This document shows positions 22,560 to 30,793 of a stretch of DNA of 64,000 nt, one piece after another (position 1 is the stretch's first letter; each line of letters starts with the position of its first letter). The notes below the pieces were generated by a model, which saw only the letters and a list, made by a program, of their open reading frames with translations, did not search any database and was not told the origin of the DNA. Source of the stretch: Parvibaculum sp963975745 (lineage in GTDB: Bacteria > Pseudomonadota > Alphaproteobacteria > Parvibaculales > Parvibaculaceae); the NCBI RefSeq assembly GCF_963975745.1, contig NZ_CAXBIB010000006.1:1-64000 (forward strand), in the 5' to 3' direction. The position numbers and the translations under genes were made by a program.

Positions 22560-24311
22560 TCAGGCCGCGTCGCGGGAATATTTCTTCATGTCCTCGCGCA
22601 GCACCATTTTCAGGATCTTGCCGTTGGGGTTGCGCGGCAGCGGCTCGTGGCGGATCTCGATCTTGATCGGCACCTTGAAGGCGGCCAGCAGCTTGCCGAC
22701 ATGGGCGCGCAGTTCTTCCTCGCTGACCTGCTTGCCCGGCGCGATCTGCACGACGGCGCCGACTTCCTCGCCCAGCACCTTGTGCGGGATGGCGACGACG
22801 GCGGCGTCCATCACGGCGGGATGGGCATAGAGTGCGTCCTCGACCTCGACGCAATAGATGTTCTCGCCGCCGCGGATCAGCATGTCCTTGGCGCGGTCGA
22901 GGATGTAGACGAAGCCTTCATCGTCCATGCGCACCAGATCGCCGGAATGGAACCAGCCGCCTTCGGTGATGGCGGCCGCCGTCGCCTCGGGCTTGTTCCA
23001 GTAGCCCTTCACGATGTTGGGGCCGCGGATCCAGAGTTCACCGACCTGGCCGCGCGGCAATTCGTTGCCCTGCTCGTCGACAACCTTGATGTCGCAGACC
23101 GGCACGGCGGGGCCGGCGCTGTCGGGTTTGGCCACATAGTCCTCGGCAAGGTTCTGCGTGGTGATGGCCGATGTCTCGGTCAGACCGTAGCCGTTGGAGG
23201 GATGGCATTTCGGGAACTGCTTCTTGATGCGCGCGACGAGGTCGGGCGCCGACGGCGCGCCGCCATAGCCGATCGACTCGACGGTCGCCGTGTTCCATTT
23301 GTGAAACTCGGGCGATTCCAGCACCTGCCAGACCATGGCCGGTACGCCGCCAAAGGCCGTCACGCCTTCGCGGTCGATCAGTTCGAGCGCGCGTTCAGGG
23401 TTCCATTTGTGGATGATCACCAGCTTGCCGCCGCTGGCATAGGTCGAGACCAGGATCGAGTGGCAGCCGGTGACATGGAAGAGCGGCACCGAAAGCAGCA
23501 TCACGCGGGGCGGCGCGGCCGGATCGGGCGCCGGCGGAATCTCGCCGCGGCGCATGAAGGCGCGCGCGCCGCCCAGCATCGCGTTCATCAGATTGGTGCA
23601 GATGTTGCGCTGCGTGCCGAGCGCGCCTTTCGGCTTTCCGGTCGTGCCCGAGGTGTAGAAGATCGTCGCGTCGTCGTCGGGATGCATGCCGGGATCGGGC
23701 AGCGCGTCTGCCGGCAGACTGGCATAGTCTCCGGGCTTCGCGACCAGCGTTTCGAAGGCCTCGGCGACGCCCAGCTCGTCGTCCGGCGTGCGCACGGCGA
23801 CCAGACCGTCGAGGCCCAGCGCCTTCAGATGCGGGCGGATGCGATCAAGCCTTTCATGGTCGACGATGACGACCTTCGAGCCGGAATCGGAAATGCCGTA
23901 TTCGAGTTCGGGGCCGGTGCCCCAGGCATTGAGCGGCACGATGACGCCGCCGATCGCGGCGACCGCCCAGAAGACGATCGACCATTCGGGGAAGTTGCGC
24001 ATGATCAGCGCGACGCGGTCGCCTTTCTTCACGCCATACTTGTCGGCCAGCACGCGGCCGAAGGCCGTGGCGGCGCGGTAGTGGTTCTCGTAGGAGAGGC
24101 GCTCGTTCTCATAGACGATGAATTCGCGCTCGCCCCAGGCACGGCCGAGATCGAAGATCGCGCGCAAGGAGGGTGGCGTGTTCTTGTAGGTGCGGATCCT
24201 GTTGCCGCGAATGTCGACCGTTTCCATTTCGAAGGGCGAGCCCGGCGCGGTCAGGAAGGCATGGGCCTCCTCGATGGTCATGGCGGGCCATTTGGCGGCA
24301 CTGTCGGCCAT
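22560..24311 (-). CDS. AMP-forming acyl-CoA synthetase (class I adenylating)
   Basis: This 583-residue acyl-adenylate enzyme has the P-loop FYTSGTTGKPKG near residues 210-223, the YGLTETSA A5 motif, HSGDLVRMD (A7) and NPNGKILKMVLR with the catalytic lysine. The first 60 residues extend beyond the usual core and include the amphipathic MTIEEAHAFLTAPGSPFE. The start follows AGGGAGGAAGACT. Long- or medium-chain fatty acids are the usual substrates of such proteins, but specificity is not visible. It is the last core gene before the low-GC island. Confidence 0.92.
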   Translation of the reverse strand: MADSAAKWPAMTIEEAHAFLTAPGSPFEMETVDIRGNRIRTYKNTPPSLRAIFDLGRAWGEREFIVYENERLSYENHYRAATAFGRVLADKYGVKKGDRVALIMRNFPEWSIVFWAVAAIGGVIVPLNAWGTGPELEYGISDSGSKVVIVDHERLDRIRPHLKALGLDGLVAVRTPDDELGVAEAFETLVAKPGDYASLPADALPDPGMHPDDDATIFYTSGTTGKPKGALGTQRNICTNLMNAMLGGARAFMRRGEIPPAPDPAAPPRVMLLSVPLFHVTGCHSILVSTYASGGKLVIIHKWNPERALELIDREGVTAFGGVPAMVWQVLESPEFHKWNTATVESIGYGGAPSAPDLVARIKKQFPKCHPSNGYGLTETSAITTQNLAEDYVAKPDSAGPAVPVCDIKVVDEQGNELPRGQVGELWIRGPNIVKGYWNKPEATAAAITEGGWFHSGDLVRMDDEGFVYILDRAKDMLIRGGENIYCVEVEDALYAHPAVMDAAVVAIPHKVLGEEVGAVVQIAPGKQVSEEELRAHVGKLLAAFKVPIKIEIRHEPLPRNPNGKILKMVLREDMKKYSRDAA

Positions 24312-24523
24312 AGTCTTCCTCCCTGCGGCGCCGAGGCGCCTTCATTGCGTTCTTGTTGGCCTAGAGATACCGCCTTTGGCGGCGGAAATGAAGCCCCGCG
24401 CCGGGCCGGTGGCGATGGTGGCGAGCGTGGCCACGGTGCGAATGGCGGCCCGGCGCCAGCCTCGTGGGCGACGGTCGTATCGTCCGCGTTTGCCGTCATG
24501 CACCATCGAGAGTTTCGAGCAGC
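24312..24523. other. Left boundary spacer of the low-GC island
   Basis: This 212-base spacer separates the GC-rich acyl-CoA synthetase gene from the AT-richer nuclease gene. Its left half is GC-rich and holds the synthetase promoter. The composition shift occurs near 24,500. I see no tRNA, integrase or obvious attachment repeat. Confidence 0.4.
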
Positions 24524-25951
24524 CTAGGGCATATGCAGATCTGATTCCAATTGTGTGGCTAGAGTTTGCTGCGGGGTAGCCCAAGCGGGGAGAGTTCCGA
24601 TCTGCTGCAGGTTTGTTCTTGTGATGCCGTCGAATATTTCAGGATACAGTGCCTCTGCTGCGTCCCAGCCACATTCACCTTCGAGAAAAGCGTTACCGTC
24701 CGCGTTTGCAAAGGCGCGATCGATGTGGACTCCGACAGTACCTTCCAGGAGATGATTAACTGCGGTGTTATCAAGCAGATGCCTGAGAATTGGGGAAAAT
24801 CGGCACAAGTCGTTTGATGGCATCTTGCTGTTGATCAGCGCCTGAAGATTCGACTGTTTTGTTAGGAAGTTTGTGAAGTCTCCGTATGCTGCGCTCATGG
24901 TGGAAAAAGTGAGAGCTACAAACTCGACAAGTTGATACTTGGATACATCGTTCAGTTCCATCTGGTAAGGGAGGCTAGGGCACAATTCGTAGAGAGATTT
25001 GAGAGCGCCGCTAAAGTGTCCTCTCTCTACGGCCGTCCATAGTGTCGGGGAAGTGTCGCGCCAGGACCTTAAGGCCTCCTTCCACGGGCGGCGCGCGACC
25101 CTACCTTTTCCGGTGAGTATCGGAGTGAGGCGGTCTTCGAAGAAAGGAATACCTCGTGGTGGATGTTGCAAGTCATCCAGTGTGACAAGAGCTTGGTCCG
25201 AGAAGAAATTCTTTGGATCGCGAAGTAGGCACTTCAGCACAAGCGTCCGTCTTTTGAACGATTCGGCGATAGCCTCCGTATCGAGAACGAAAGCATTCTC
25301 CCGATGCTTGAGCAGAACGTCGCGAAATGATTGCGGCAAGGTTTCTGGATTTCTGAAGTCTGCACCGTGAAGAAGCCAGACGAGAGCAATACCTTCGCGC
25401 GGGTAGTGCTCACATCGAGATGAAACTTCGGTCTGGAAGGTTTTGGAGATTTGCACTTCAAGGGCGAAGGGCCGTCTCCCGCGATACTCGATGAGAACGT
25501 CCGGATACCTGCCATGGTCATTCTGCGTGGGAGGAAGATATCGTTCAACTGCAACTCGCTCACATCGATCATCGAGCGCGGCCAAGCGACACAGTTGTTC
25601 ACAAATCAATCCGTGAGCAGGAGATGGCGATCTCCCTTGATATTGGCGTCGTCTTGCATCATCGGGATGTATGGTGGATGTGTGCCAAGGGCACTCAGGA
25701 TCCGCACCTTGAAAATGCACAAATGCAGGCAGGCGTTTTCCGTCGACGGCTTCAGCCCGAATAAAAACCGGACTTCCGCACTTCATACAGCTAGCAACTA
25801 TTTCCCTCGGGGAGGCATTCCATGCGGCGGTAATCCTGTCACGTATCATTCCCCAATCTTGCGGCGGGCGGGCGATGAGATCATTGACGTCGACCGGCCC
25901 TACGTCCCTCATCCACGCTTGCTCAATTGTCCGTCGCGGTGCGGTTGGCAC
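24524..25951 (-). CDS. CoiA-like PD-(D/E)XK nuclease with zinc-finger N-terminus (DUF6035-like)
   Basis: This 475-residue protein opens with a probable zinc-binding module (C55xxC58, H79, C87, H90), the same kind of CxxC...HF...C module that precedes the nuclease in competence protein CoiA. A restriction-endonuclease-like core follows: Glu118 in ICEQL, Asp151 in YPDVLIEY, and E165-V-Q167 in ALEVQIS, then HYPREGIALVWLL, which matches the Y...WIL end of CoiA domains. Residues 200-475 are unassigned and mostly helical. The gene is 13 bases behind a membrane-protein gene, so the two are probably cotranscribed. Competence function is unlikely in isolation; DNA processing or defence fits the setting. 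Confidence 0.72.
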   Translation of the reverse strand: MPTAPRRTIEQAWMRDVGPVDVNDLIARPPQDWGMIRDRITAAWNASPREIVASCMKCGSPVFIRAEAVDGKRLPAFVHFQGADPECPWHTSTIHPDDARRRQYQGRSPSPAHGLICEQLCRLAALDDRCERVAVERYLPPTQNDHGRYPDVLIEYRGRRPFALEVQISKTFQTEVSSRCEHYPREGIALVWLLHGADFRNPETLPQSFRDVLLKHRENAFVLDTEAIAESFKRRTLVLKCLLRDPKNFFSDQALVTLDDLQHPPRGIPFFEDRLTPILTGKGRVARRPWKEALRSWRDTSPTLWTAVERGHFSGALKSLYELCPSLPYQMELNDVSKYQLVEFVALTFSTMSAAYGDFTNFLTKQSNLQALINSKMPSNDLCRFSPILRHLLDNTAVNHLLEGTVGVHIDRAFANADGNAFLEGECGWDAAEALYPEIFDGITRTNLQQIGTLPAWATPQQTLATQLESDLHMP

Positions 25952-25964
25952 TGGGGCTATCTCC

Positions 25965-26561
25965 CTACTCCATTGTCGAAGATACGGATTCCCTGGTCGG
26001 CTGGCGGCAGCAGGGAGGCTTGCAGACTCCGAATTGCAAGTGTGCGCTGGGACTTGGGGTGGTTGCAGTCATGGCGGGGCCAAGCAAGTCGCTATCTGCC
26101 TCTCCGTCGATACGGTGCTCACCGGTTAGCCGATCTGACTTCTTGATATTGCGGCGGTTGCCCTGCGAGATCGCTATACGAGCGCGGTATGTATCGAGCT
26201 TCGACACGTCATCGATACCACGGTTTAAGGTGTCGACTTCGTTGTAGAAGCGGATGATGGCGTAGGAGTCCGAATCGGAAAGTGCCGCGCTTTCAAGGAG
26301 CAACGGAAAGGTTGTCAAGAAGACTTGATTTGGGAGGCGATACAGAGGGCTGTATTGATCAGGTGCTGCTCTTGCCTGCTCTGAAAACTCCTGGGCGAAC
26401 TTTGCGCAAAGCTCGATCTCTCGCTGAAGAGCAGCGTGACTTGCAGCAATTCGCCGCCGCCGCTCGCGGTTCGAGTTCCAGATTGTAATGCCAACTGTAA
26501 TAAGGGAGGCAAAGATAGCCCCGACAAACCCGCTCAACAGGTAGTTTGTTGTTGCATCCAT
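25965..26561 (-). CDS. Membrane-anchored protein of unknown function
   Basis: This 198-residue protein has one transmembrane helix (about residues 8-28, LSGFVGAIFASLITVGITIW) followed by an arginine-rich stop-transfer NRERRRR and a helical domain. The middle part (residues 35-135) looks like an ordinary folded region. The last 50 residues, from LTGEHRIDGEAD on, look low-complexity and could follow an old frameshift. It precedes the CoiA-like nuclease by 13 bases in the same direction. I know no family for it; the layout of a helix plus cytoplasmic helical domain resembles small membrane partners in defence operons. Confidence 0.6.
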   Translation of the reverse strand: MDATTNYLLSGFVGAIFASLITVGITIWNSNRERRRRIAASHAALQREIELCAKFAQEFSEQARAAPDQYSPLYRLPNQVFLTTFPLLLESAALSDSDSYAIIRFYNEVDTLNRGIDDVSKLDTYRARIAISQGNRRNIKKSDRLTGEHRIDGEADSDLLGPAMTATTPSPSAHLQFGVCKPPCCRQPTRESVSSTME

Positions 26562-26641
26562 ATTTTACCCGTTCTCGGCGCAAAGAGTGCAACCGCTTCC
26601 GTTACGAAAATAGAGTAGCGACCTCGAAGAAATAGAGGTCA

Positions 26642-27202
26642 CTAGATTCTGAAATTTTCGCAGGCCGCTTCCAATCTCTCACGTAGTGCTCTGGCTTCAG
26701 CCTCGTTAATTGAAACGAAGTTTCGCAAGTGATCCCGCCATCGGGCTACAATGTTCCGGCCTAATGGTGATAGCGACGCAGCTTTGAGGTCACGATAGGA
26801 TCTGTCAAAGCGTAGGTATCCCTTATCTACCAATCGTTCGAAGGTGTAACTGCCGGACTCAAAATGCGCGTGGAAAACGCCTGATTCTGCGAATATGCCG
26901 AGGACCATCCGCTCCGCATCTTCGAGTCGTAGATATTGCAGCCAAGTGAGTAGTTCGTAGCAGATCCAGGAAATGACTCTGATAGCGGCCTTGCCAATCA
27001 CAACCAATAGACCTGCCGATCCGATAAGCAGAAAAACGTGCATCGCAGCGGCAATCTGAGCGCCCGAAAGAACTGCGCCCAGCCCCGGATCGAGCCAGCC
27101 TGCATTGGCGCTGACGAATAGAAGAAGCCCAAGTGCGAGACTTGCCGGCCAGAACGCTGTGACCAGCTTGGTTACGACTTCGATCAGGCCATCCAGAGAC
27201 AT
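26642..27202 (-). CDS. SieB-like (superinfection exclusion B) membrane protein
   Basis: This 186-residue protein has two hydrophobic segments (about residues 13-33 and 45-67) followed by a cytoplasmic domain with VDKGYLRF near residue 130 and SLSPLGRNIVARWRD. Two N-terminal helices plus a winged-helix-like tail is the layout of prophage superinfection-exclusion protein B, which blocks growth of related phages. The match is by architecture and general pattern only. The start at 27202 follows AGGA at a spacing of five; the upstream open frame reads through GC-rich non-coding sequence. It lies 80 bases upstream of the membrane protein gene at 26561. Confidence 0.5.
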   Translation of the reverse strand: MSLDGLIEVVTKLVTAFWPASLALGLLLFVSANAGWLDPGLGAVLSGAQIAAAMHVFLLIGSAGLLVVIGKAAIRVISWICYELLTWLQYLRLEDAERMVLGIFAESGVFHAHFESGSYTFERLVDKGYLRFDRSYRDLKAASLSPLGRNIVARWRDHLRNFVSINEAEARALRERLEAACENFRI

Positions 27203-27353
27203 TGATTCCTGAGCTTCTCTTGCCGGCCGACGGGGGCGGGGCCGCATCAATACCCCGAACCGCGAGCTTGACCCTCTCCAAGCCTCAATTGGCCTTCTCA
27301 AGGCCTGCCCGTCTCCCAGATCAGGGCGGGTGCAAGTGTGAGTTTACCCTGTT

Positions 27354-27503
27354 ATGGAGTCAAATTGCCGCTTCGTGGCACCCTTAAAGGGCGCTGCGCC
27401 CTATATCGGCGGCAAGCGGCGTCTGGCCAAGCGGATCATCGAGCGAATCGAGGGCCGGCCTCATACCGTCCATGCCGAGGTCTTTGTCGGCATTGGCGGC
27501 TGA
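27354..27503 (+). pseudogene. N-terminal remnant of a D12-class DNA adenine methylase
   Basis: The frame from the ATG at 27354 encodes 49 residues containing PYIGGKRRLAKRIIERI and then VHAEVFVGIGG before a TGA. This reproduces motif X and motif I (normally EPFxGxGG) of phage-type Dam/D12 N6-adenine methyltransferases, which are usually 250-280 residues long. Everything after motif I, including DPPY, is absent. Proline in EPF has become Val. It is on the strand opposite to the surrounding island genes. This is a truncated gene, and it marks the island as having held phage or restriction-modification genes. Confidence 0.75.
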
Positions 27504-27515
27504 CGCCTCAAAACG

Positions 27516-28391
27516 CTAGCGCGGCGACTTCAGTGACCGAATGAGCTCTTCTGAGCGAGACGCCACGAGATCACTCTCTTTGAAGGTGACGAGATTGATA
27601 TGTCTGACATGTTCGCGCGCGGCCTCCCTAAGAATTGACCTCCCTTTTTCTCCCCATGGGGTGACCGCGACGTCAGCCGCGATAGGAAACCAGACTTCAG
27701 TGGTTGGGTCGGACAGGTGTGCTCGGCCAGGCAATGTGAGCTTCGAAACTGGGTTGCTGCCGATAACAAAGCTCCGTTTGGTTTCGGCGCATACTATCGT
27801 TCCGAGCCCTCGCCGCCCAAGTTCCCCCATCACAAGGTCCATGGGGCCGCGAATTGCGCCAACTCGCGTATTCTGCATGAGTCGTTTGCGCACTTCGGGG
27901 TCGTTGAAGGAATCGCGTTCGCGTCCAGTCAGTGGACGAATGATCTCTTCGTATTCACGAATGGATTCATCAAGGGATTCGCCGAATGCATCCGGCGTCA
28001 TGTGTTTGTCGTAGATGTGAGGTAGCCGCTTCAACTGCATACCCAGGAATGTGTCCCAAGTCTTCTTTTCCGCTAGCGTGAGCCGGGGCGCATTGCCTGC
28101 CTTAGCTGTCGCCACAATCTTGTCGACTACTTCTTCTGCTCTTGTTTCGAGGCTAGATAACTCCTGCTCAAGCGTTGGATCCTTCGATCCATCAGGTAGT
28201 ATTTCGCTGTAGAGATGCTTTTCGACAAAAAGATTTTTCGGTGAGGTTTCACCAATCTCCCCGCCCGGCACGCGCTTGTCGAAATAGTGAAGCTTCCCGC
28301 GATCATTTGTAAATCGCTTGAGAATCATCTGCGGCACAAAATGGTGTCGTTTCGGTAGAGAAGGCGTCTTCTTTTCTCGCAAGCCGGGCAT
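27516..28391 (-). CDS. DUF4238 family protein
   Basis: This 291-residue soluble protein starts with the family hallmark KRHHFVPQMILKRFTNDRGKLHYFDK (first 40 residues), where the HH-x-VPQ and RF residues are conserved in DUF4238. Other recognisable parts are ETSPKNLFVEKHLY and, later, FVIGSNPV and EVWFPIAADVAVTP. The family has no established function but is often found in accessory and defence-rich regions. Its stop lies 12 bases from the methylase remnant. Ribosome-binding sequence before the start is weak, and composition is lower in GC than flanking core genes. Confidence 0.78.
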   Translation of the reverse strand: MPGLREKKTPSLPKRHHFVPQMILKRFTNDRGKLHYFDKRVPGGEIGETSPKNLFVEKHLYSEILPDGSKDPTLEQELSSLETRAEEVVDKIVATAKAGNAPRLTLAEKKTWDTFLGMQLKRLPHIYDKHMTPDAFGESLDESIREYEEIIRPLTGRERDSFNDPEVRKRLMQNTRVGAIRGPMDLVMGELGRRGLGTIVCAETKRSFVIGSNPVSKLTLPGRAHLSDPTTEVWFPIAADVAVTPWGEKGRSILREAAREHVRHINLVTFKESDLVASRSEELIRSLKSPR

Positions 28392-28780
28392 TTTTAAAGG
28401 GGTTCTACGAAAGTCATGATTTGGACTGGCTATTATGACCTAAAATTTTGCCACGAACGCCCTGAAAGCCAGACTGGGAGAATGTGCTGCTCTGAGAGAG
28501 AGTTGAATTCTCGACTTGCCCCCTACCAAGTGAGAGGACGGCAGCCGAAAAGTGTCAGGTTTTCAAAGAAAATCGGGAGCCTTCTTTGATCGCGTACCCA
28601 GAACGTGTCCGTTTGTCCTGCCCCTGTTTGAATTCCGCCTAGCGGCCCGTTGCGGTCATCCGGGCATGCTCGCATTATCGATGATGCTGCTCCTAGCCGG
28701 GCATTCCGTAAGCCTGTTACTTCCAAAAAGGCAGGGTGGGTTAAACTCGGAACGCTTCGCCTTCACCTTGGGGATACGAT
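28392..28780. other. Spacer between divergent island genes
   Basis: This 389-base spacer separates the divergent DUF4238 and MtlR-like genes and should contain both promoters. On the minus strand CATAAT near 28,435 could be a -10 box, but I see no matching -35. Open frames crossing it are short and low in coding character. I see no RNA gene. Confidence 0.4.
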
Positions 28781-29536
28781 ATGAATTTCCGCTATTCGTC
28801 CGTGCGCACCCCTCGATGGGCTACATCGGATCATTCTGCAATCCTGTGCGTGGTCAAATTCGACCACCTGAAACAAGAGGTCGAATTTACGGCCAGTCCA
28901 AAGGACTCCGAGCTGCATTGCCGCGAAATCTACAAGGATTGTATGGCTGGAAAATACGGCCCGATTGATGAATTCAAAGCTGCTGCGAAGGGCACGCCAA
29001 CGTCACCTCCGGCACCTGAGATTCAACCGCTGATCTTTGACCGTTGGCCCGAAATACACGAGTGCATCGCCGAGGCGAACAGGGAAAACGCGGCCGGAAC
29101 CATTCGGGGCCAGGTGCTGGTCTGGTCGTCTATAGTCGAACTGCTGATCCGCCGGTTGGTCGATACCTTCCTGATTGAGCATCAGATCACACAAAAGCTG
29201 ATTGACGGCCCCCTGTTCCCGTTCTCAGCGCGGATCAATACGGCGTTCAGTCTTGGCCTTATCAGCAAGTCGGAGCACAAGAGTTGCGATAATATCCGGG
29301 TCATCCGGAACCATGTGGCGCATCGCTGGTCGGTCACATTAGATGCCCCTAAGGTACAGTCCGCATTGAGATCGCTATACGATGCAGATCACTCGAACAC
29401 ATTAGAGTGGATTGAGGAAAACGAATTTCTGATCAAGATGGTCTATAGCGGCTCATGCGCCGCACTTGCCCTGCGCCTGGCTGAACGGCAGAAGGCAGCG
29501 GAAGATGCCAAGCGTGTGCAGCTAGAGGACGCTTGA
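28781..29536 (+). CDS. MtlR/HEPN-like protein
   Basis: This 251-residue protein has an N-terminal part of unknown type (residues 1-85), then a helical domain at about 86-235. Residues GTIRGQVLVWSSIVELLIRR, FPFSARINTAFSLGLI and IRVIRNHVAHRW follow the pattern of the MtlR/DUF4145-like helical families. R176-N-H-V-A-H181 also fits the Rx4H motif used by HEPN ribonucleases and toxins. It could therefore be a HEPN-type effector or only a helical binding protein. The ATG at 28781 follows GGGGATACGAT. It is on the plus strand, alone in the island in this direction apart from the methylase remnant. Confidence 0.6.
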   Translation: MNFRYSSVRTPRWATSDHSAILCVVKFDHLKQEVEFTASPKDSELHCREIYKDCMAGKYGPIDEFKAAAKGTPTSPPAPEIQPLIFDRWPEIHECIAEANRENAAGTIRGQVLVWSSIVELLIRRLVDTFLIEHQITQKLIDGPLFPFSARINTAFSLGLISKSEHKSCDNIRVIRNHVAHRWSVTLDAPKVQSALRSLYDADHSNTLEWIEENEFLIKMVYSGSCAALALRLAERQKAAEDAKRVQLEDA

Positions 29537-29593
29537 TCACGGGGCCATCTCCACTGGTGCAGATCAACGGCAGTCACGATCGTACTCTGCACA

Positions 29594-29683
29594 TCAGGTC
29601 GCGCCCGGACACAGGTGCTCCGGCGCATCGTCGCCGCAGGCGGACAGCAGGAGCGAGAGCAGAACGAGTGAAACAACCCTCAT
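29594..29683 (-). CDS. Tiny lipoprotein
   Basis: A 29-residue frame reads MRVVSLVLLSLLLSACGDD followed by APEHLCPGAT and a TGA. It has a short basic N-terminus, a leucine-rich core and a clear lipobox LSAC, so signal peptidase II should leave a lipid-anchored peptide of about 14 residues (Asp-Asp after CG). A start three codons earlier at 29692 is also possible. Such entericidin-sized lipoproteins are usually missed by gene callers. It lies at the right edge of the island, upstream of nothing on its strand until the MtlR-like gene's opposite strand. Confidence 0.6.
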   Translation of the reverse strand: MRVVSLVLLSLLLSACGDDAPEHLCPGAT

Positions 29684-29745
29684 GTTCAACATCCAGTCCC
29701 AAAGTGCCGAAAGCTAGCAGCAGCATGCCATACGGCGGCACGGAC

Positions 29746-30048
29746 TTATACTGACGACGGCCCGTCGGGCCGGGGCAGCGGAAAGGGCTCCGGTCCGTGG
29801 CTCCCCATCATCGAGGGGCCGCGGATCGAGTTGTCGCGGCTCCCGCATTTCGAACAGCGGAAGCGTGTCTCGATCCAGTCGCGCGGGGCGTCCGGGCCCC
29901 AGCGCAGGAGCAGCGGCACCAGCGCGACGGCCGTGTGGTTGCCGCAGCGCGGCGTGTTGCAGGAAATCCGGACCCAGCGCGGCGCGGTTTCGGCGAGCTG
30001 GCCGATCGTTCTGATGGGCGCACCATCCGGGAGGGTGTGACGGGTCAT
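29746..30048 (-). CDS. Small zinc-ribbon-like protein of unknown function
   Basis: This 100-residue protein has Cys pairs at about C30-x4-C35 and C67-x2-C70 (CSKCGSR), a likely zinc ribbon. Between them lies VALVPLLLRWGPDAPRDWIETRFRC, a conserved-looking core. The start at 30048 follows GGAGCGAACC; the frame to 30096 has no such site. The C-terminal tail is proline-rich and probably disordered. No function is known to me. It marks the return to core-like GC composition. Confidence 0.6.
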   Translation of the reverse strand: MTRHTLPDGAPIRTIGQLAETAPRWVRISCNTPRCGNHTAVALVPLLLRWGPDAPRDWIETRFRCSKCGSRDNSIRGPSMMGSHGPEPFPLPRPDGPSSV

Positions 30049-30127
30049 GGTTCGCTCCAGGGAAGCCTCGAAAACCGGCCCGGCACCGAGATTCAAACCG
30101 AGGTAGCGCGTGCCCTGCCGCTTCCGG

Positions 30128-30793
30128 TCAGAGACCGAACTTCTTCAGCAGATCGGTTTCCTCGGCGATGCAGGCGGCAAAGCCCGGCCGGGCATGGATG
30201 GTGGCCAGATAGCGCGTCAGGTCCGGATATTTCGCGGCATCGGGCCTGAAACCGGCATGGGCGAGATTGACAAATTGCGTCGCGACCGAAATGTCGGCGA
30301 TGCCGAAGGCGCCGCCCACCAGAAATTCCTTCGCGCCGATTTCCCTGTCGAGCCAGGCGAAGAAGCGGGGCAGCTTTTCGCCGACGGTCTTGCCGGCGGT
30401 CTCGCGATCCGCTTCCTTGCCCATCATGCGGTTGACGACCATCGGACGGAAGGTTCCCATGCCGATGTTTGCGGCAAGTTCGGAGTCCGCATATTCCTCG
30501 TACCAGAGCGCCTTGCCGTAGGGAAAAGCCTCCTGCGGATAAAGCGCGGGTGCCGGAAACTTCTTCTCCAGATAACCGCAGATCGCGGAGGAATCCGGCA
30601 AGGTCGCATCGGCGCCCTCGCCCTCGTCGCGCAGCACCGGGATGCGCTTCAGCGGCGAGATCTCGAGAAACCAGTCGGGCGCCGGGAAGATGTTGACCTG
30701 TTCCAGCGTGTAGTCCTGGCCCTTCTCGGCCAGAAAGACGCGCACCTTGCGCACGAAAGGGGAAAGGCTTGCGCCGTAAACGGTCAATGTCAT
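30128..30793 (-). CDS. Glutathione S-transferase family protein
   Basis: This 221-residue protein has an N-terminal thioredoxin-like domain starting MTLTVYGASLSPFVRKVR, in which the Ser of SLSPFVRK is the usual thiol-activating residue. The cis-Pro loop RIPVLRDEG and SSAICGYLEKKFP (glutathione gamma-glutamyl binding) follow, then an all-helical C-terminal domain with GAFGIADISVA. The start at 30793 follows GGCAGGAGACGACCG. Family members conjugate glutathione to electrophiles or act as isomerases or reductases; the substrate is unknown. It is divergent from the PAS_5 gene at 30961. Confidence 0.9.
   Translation of the reverse strand: MTLTVYGASLSPFVRKVRVFLAEKGQDYTLEQVNIFPAPDWFLEISPLKRIPVLRDEGEGADATLPDSSAICGYLEKKFPAPALYPQEAFPYGKALWYEEYADSELAANIGMGTFRPMVVNRMMGKEADRETAGKTVGEKLPRFFAWLDREIGAKEFLVGGAFGIADISVATQFVNLAHAGFRPDAAKYPDLTRYLATIHARPGFAACIAEETDLLKKFGL

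Noticed and set aside
25451..26146. Plus-strand frame of 231 codons over the nuclease gene
   Set aside because: The minus strand has the zinc-finger and nuclease motifs in order; the plus-strand translation has no recognisable structure.
28523..28726. Short minus-strand frame (67 codons) in the 28.4-28.8 kb spacer
   Set aside because: No ribosome-binding site, no domain, and it spans the likely divergent promoter.
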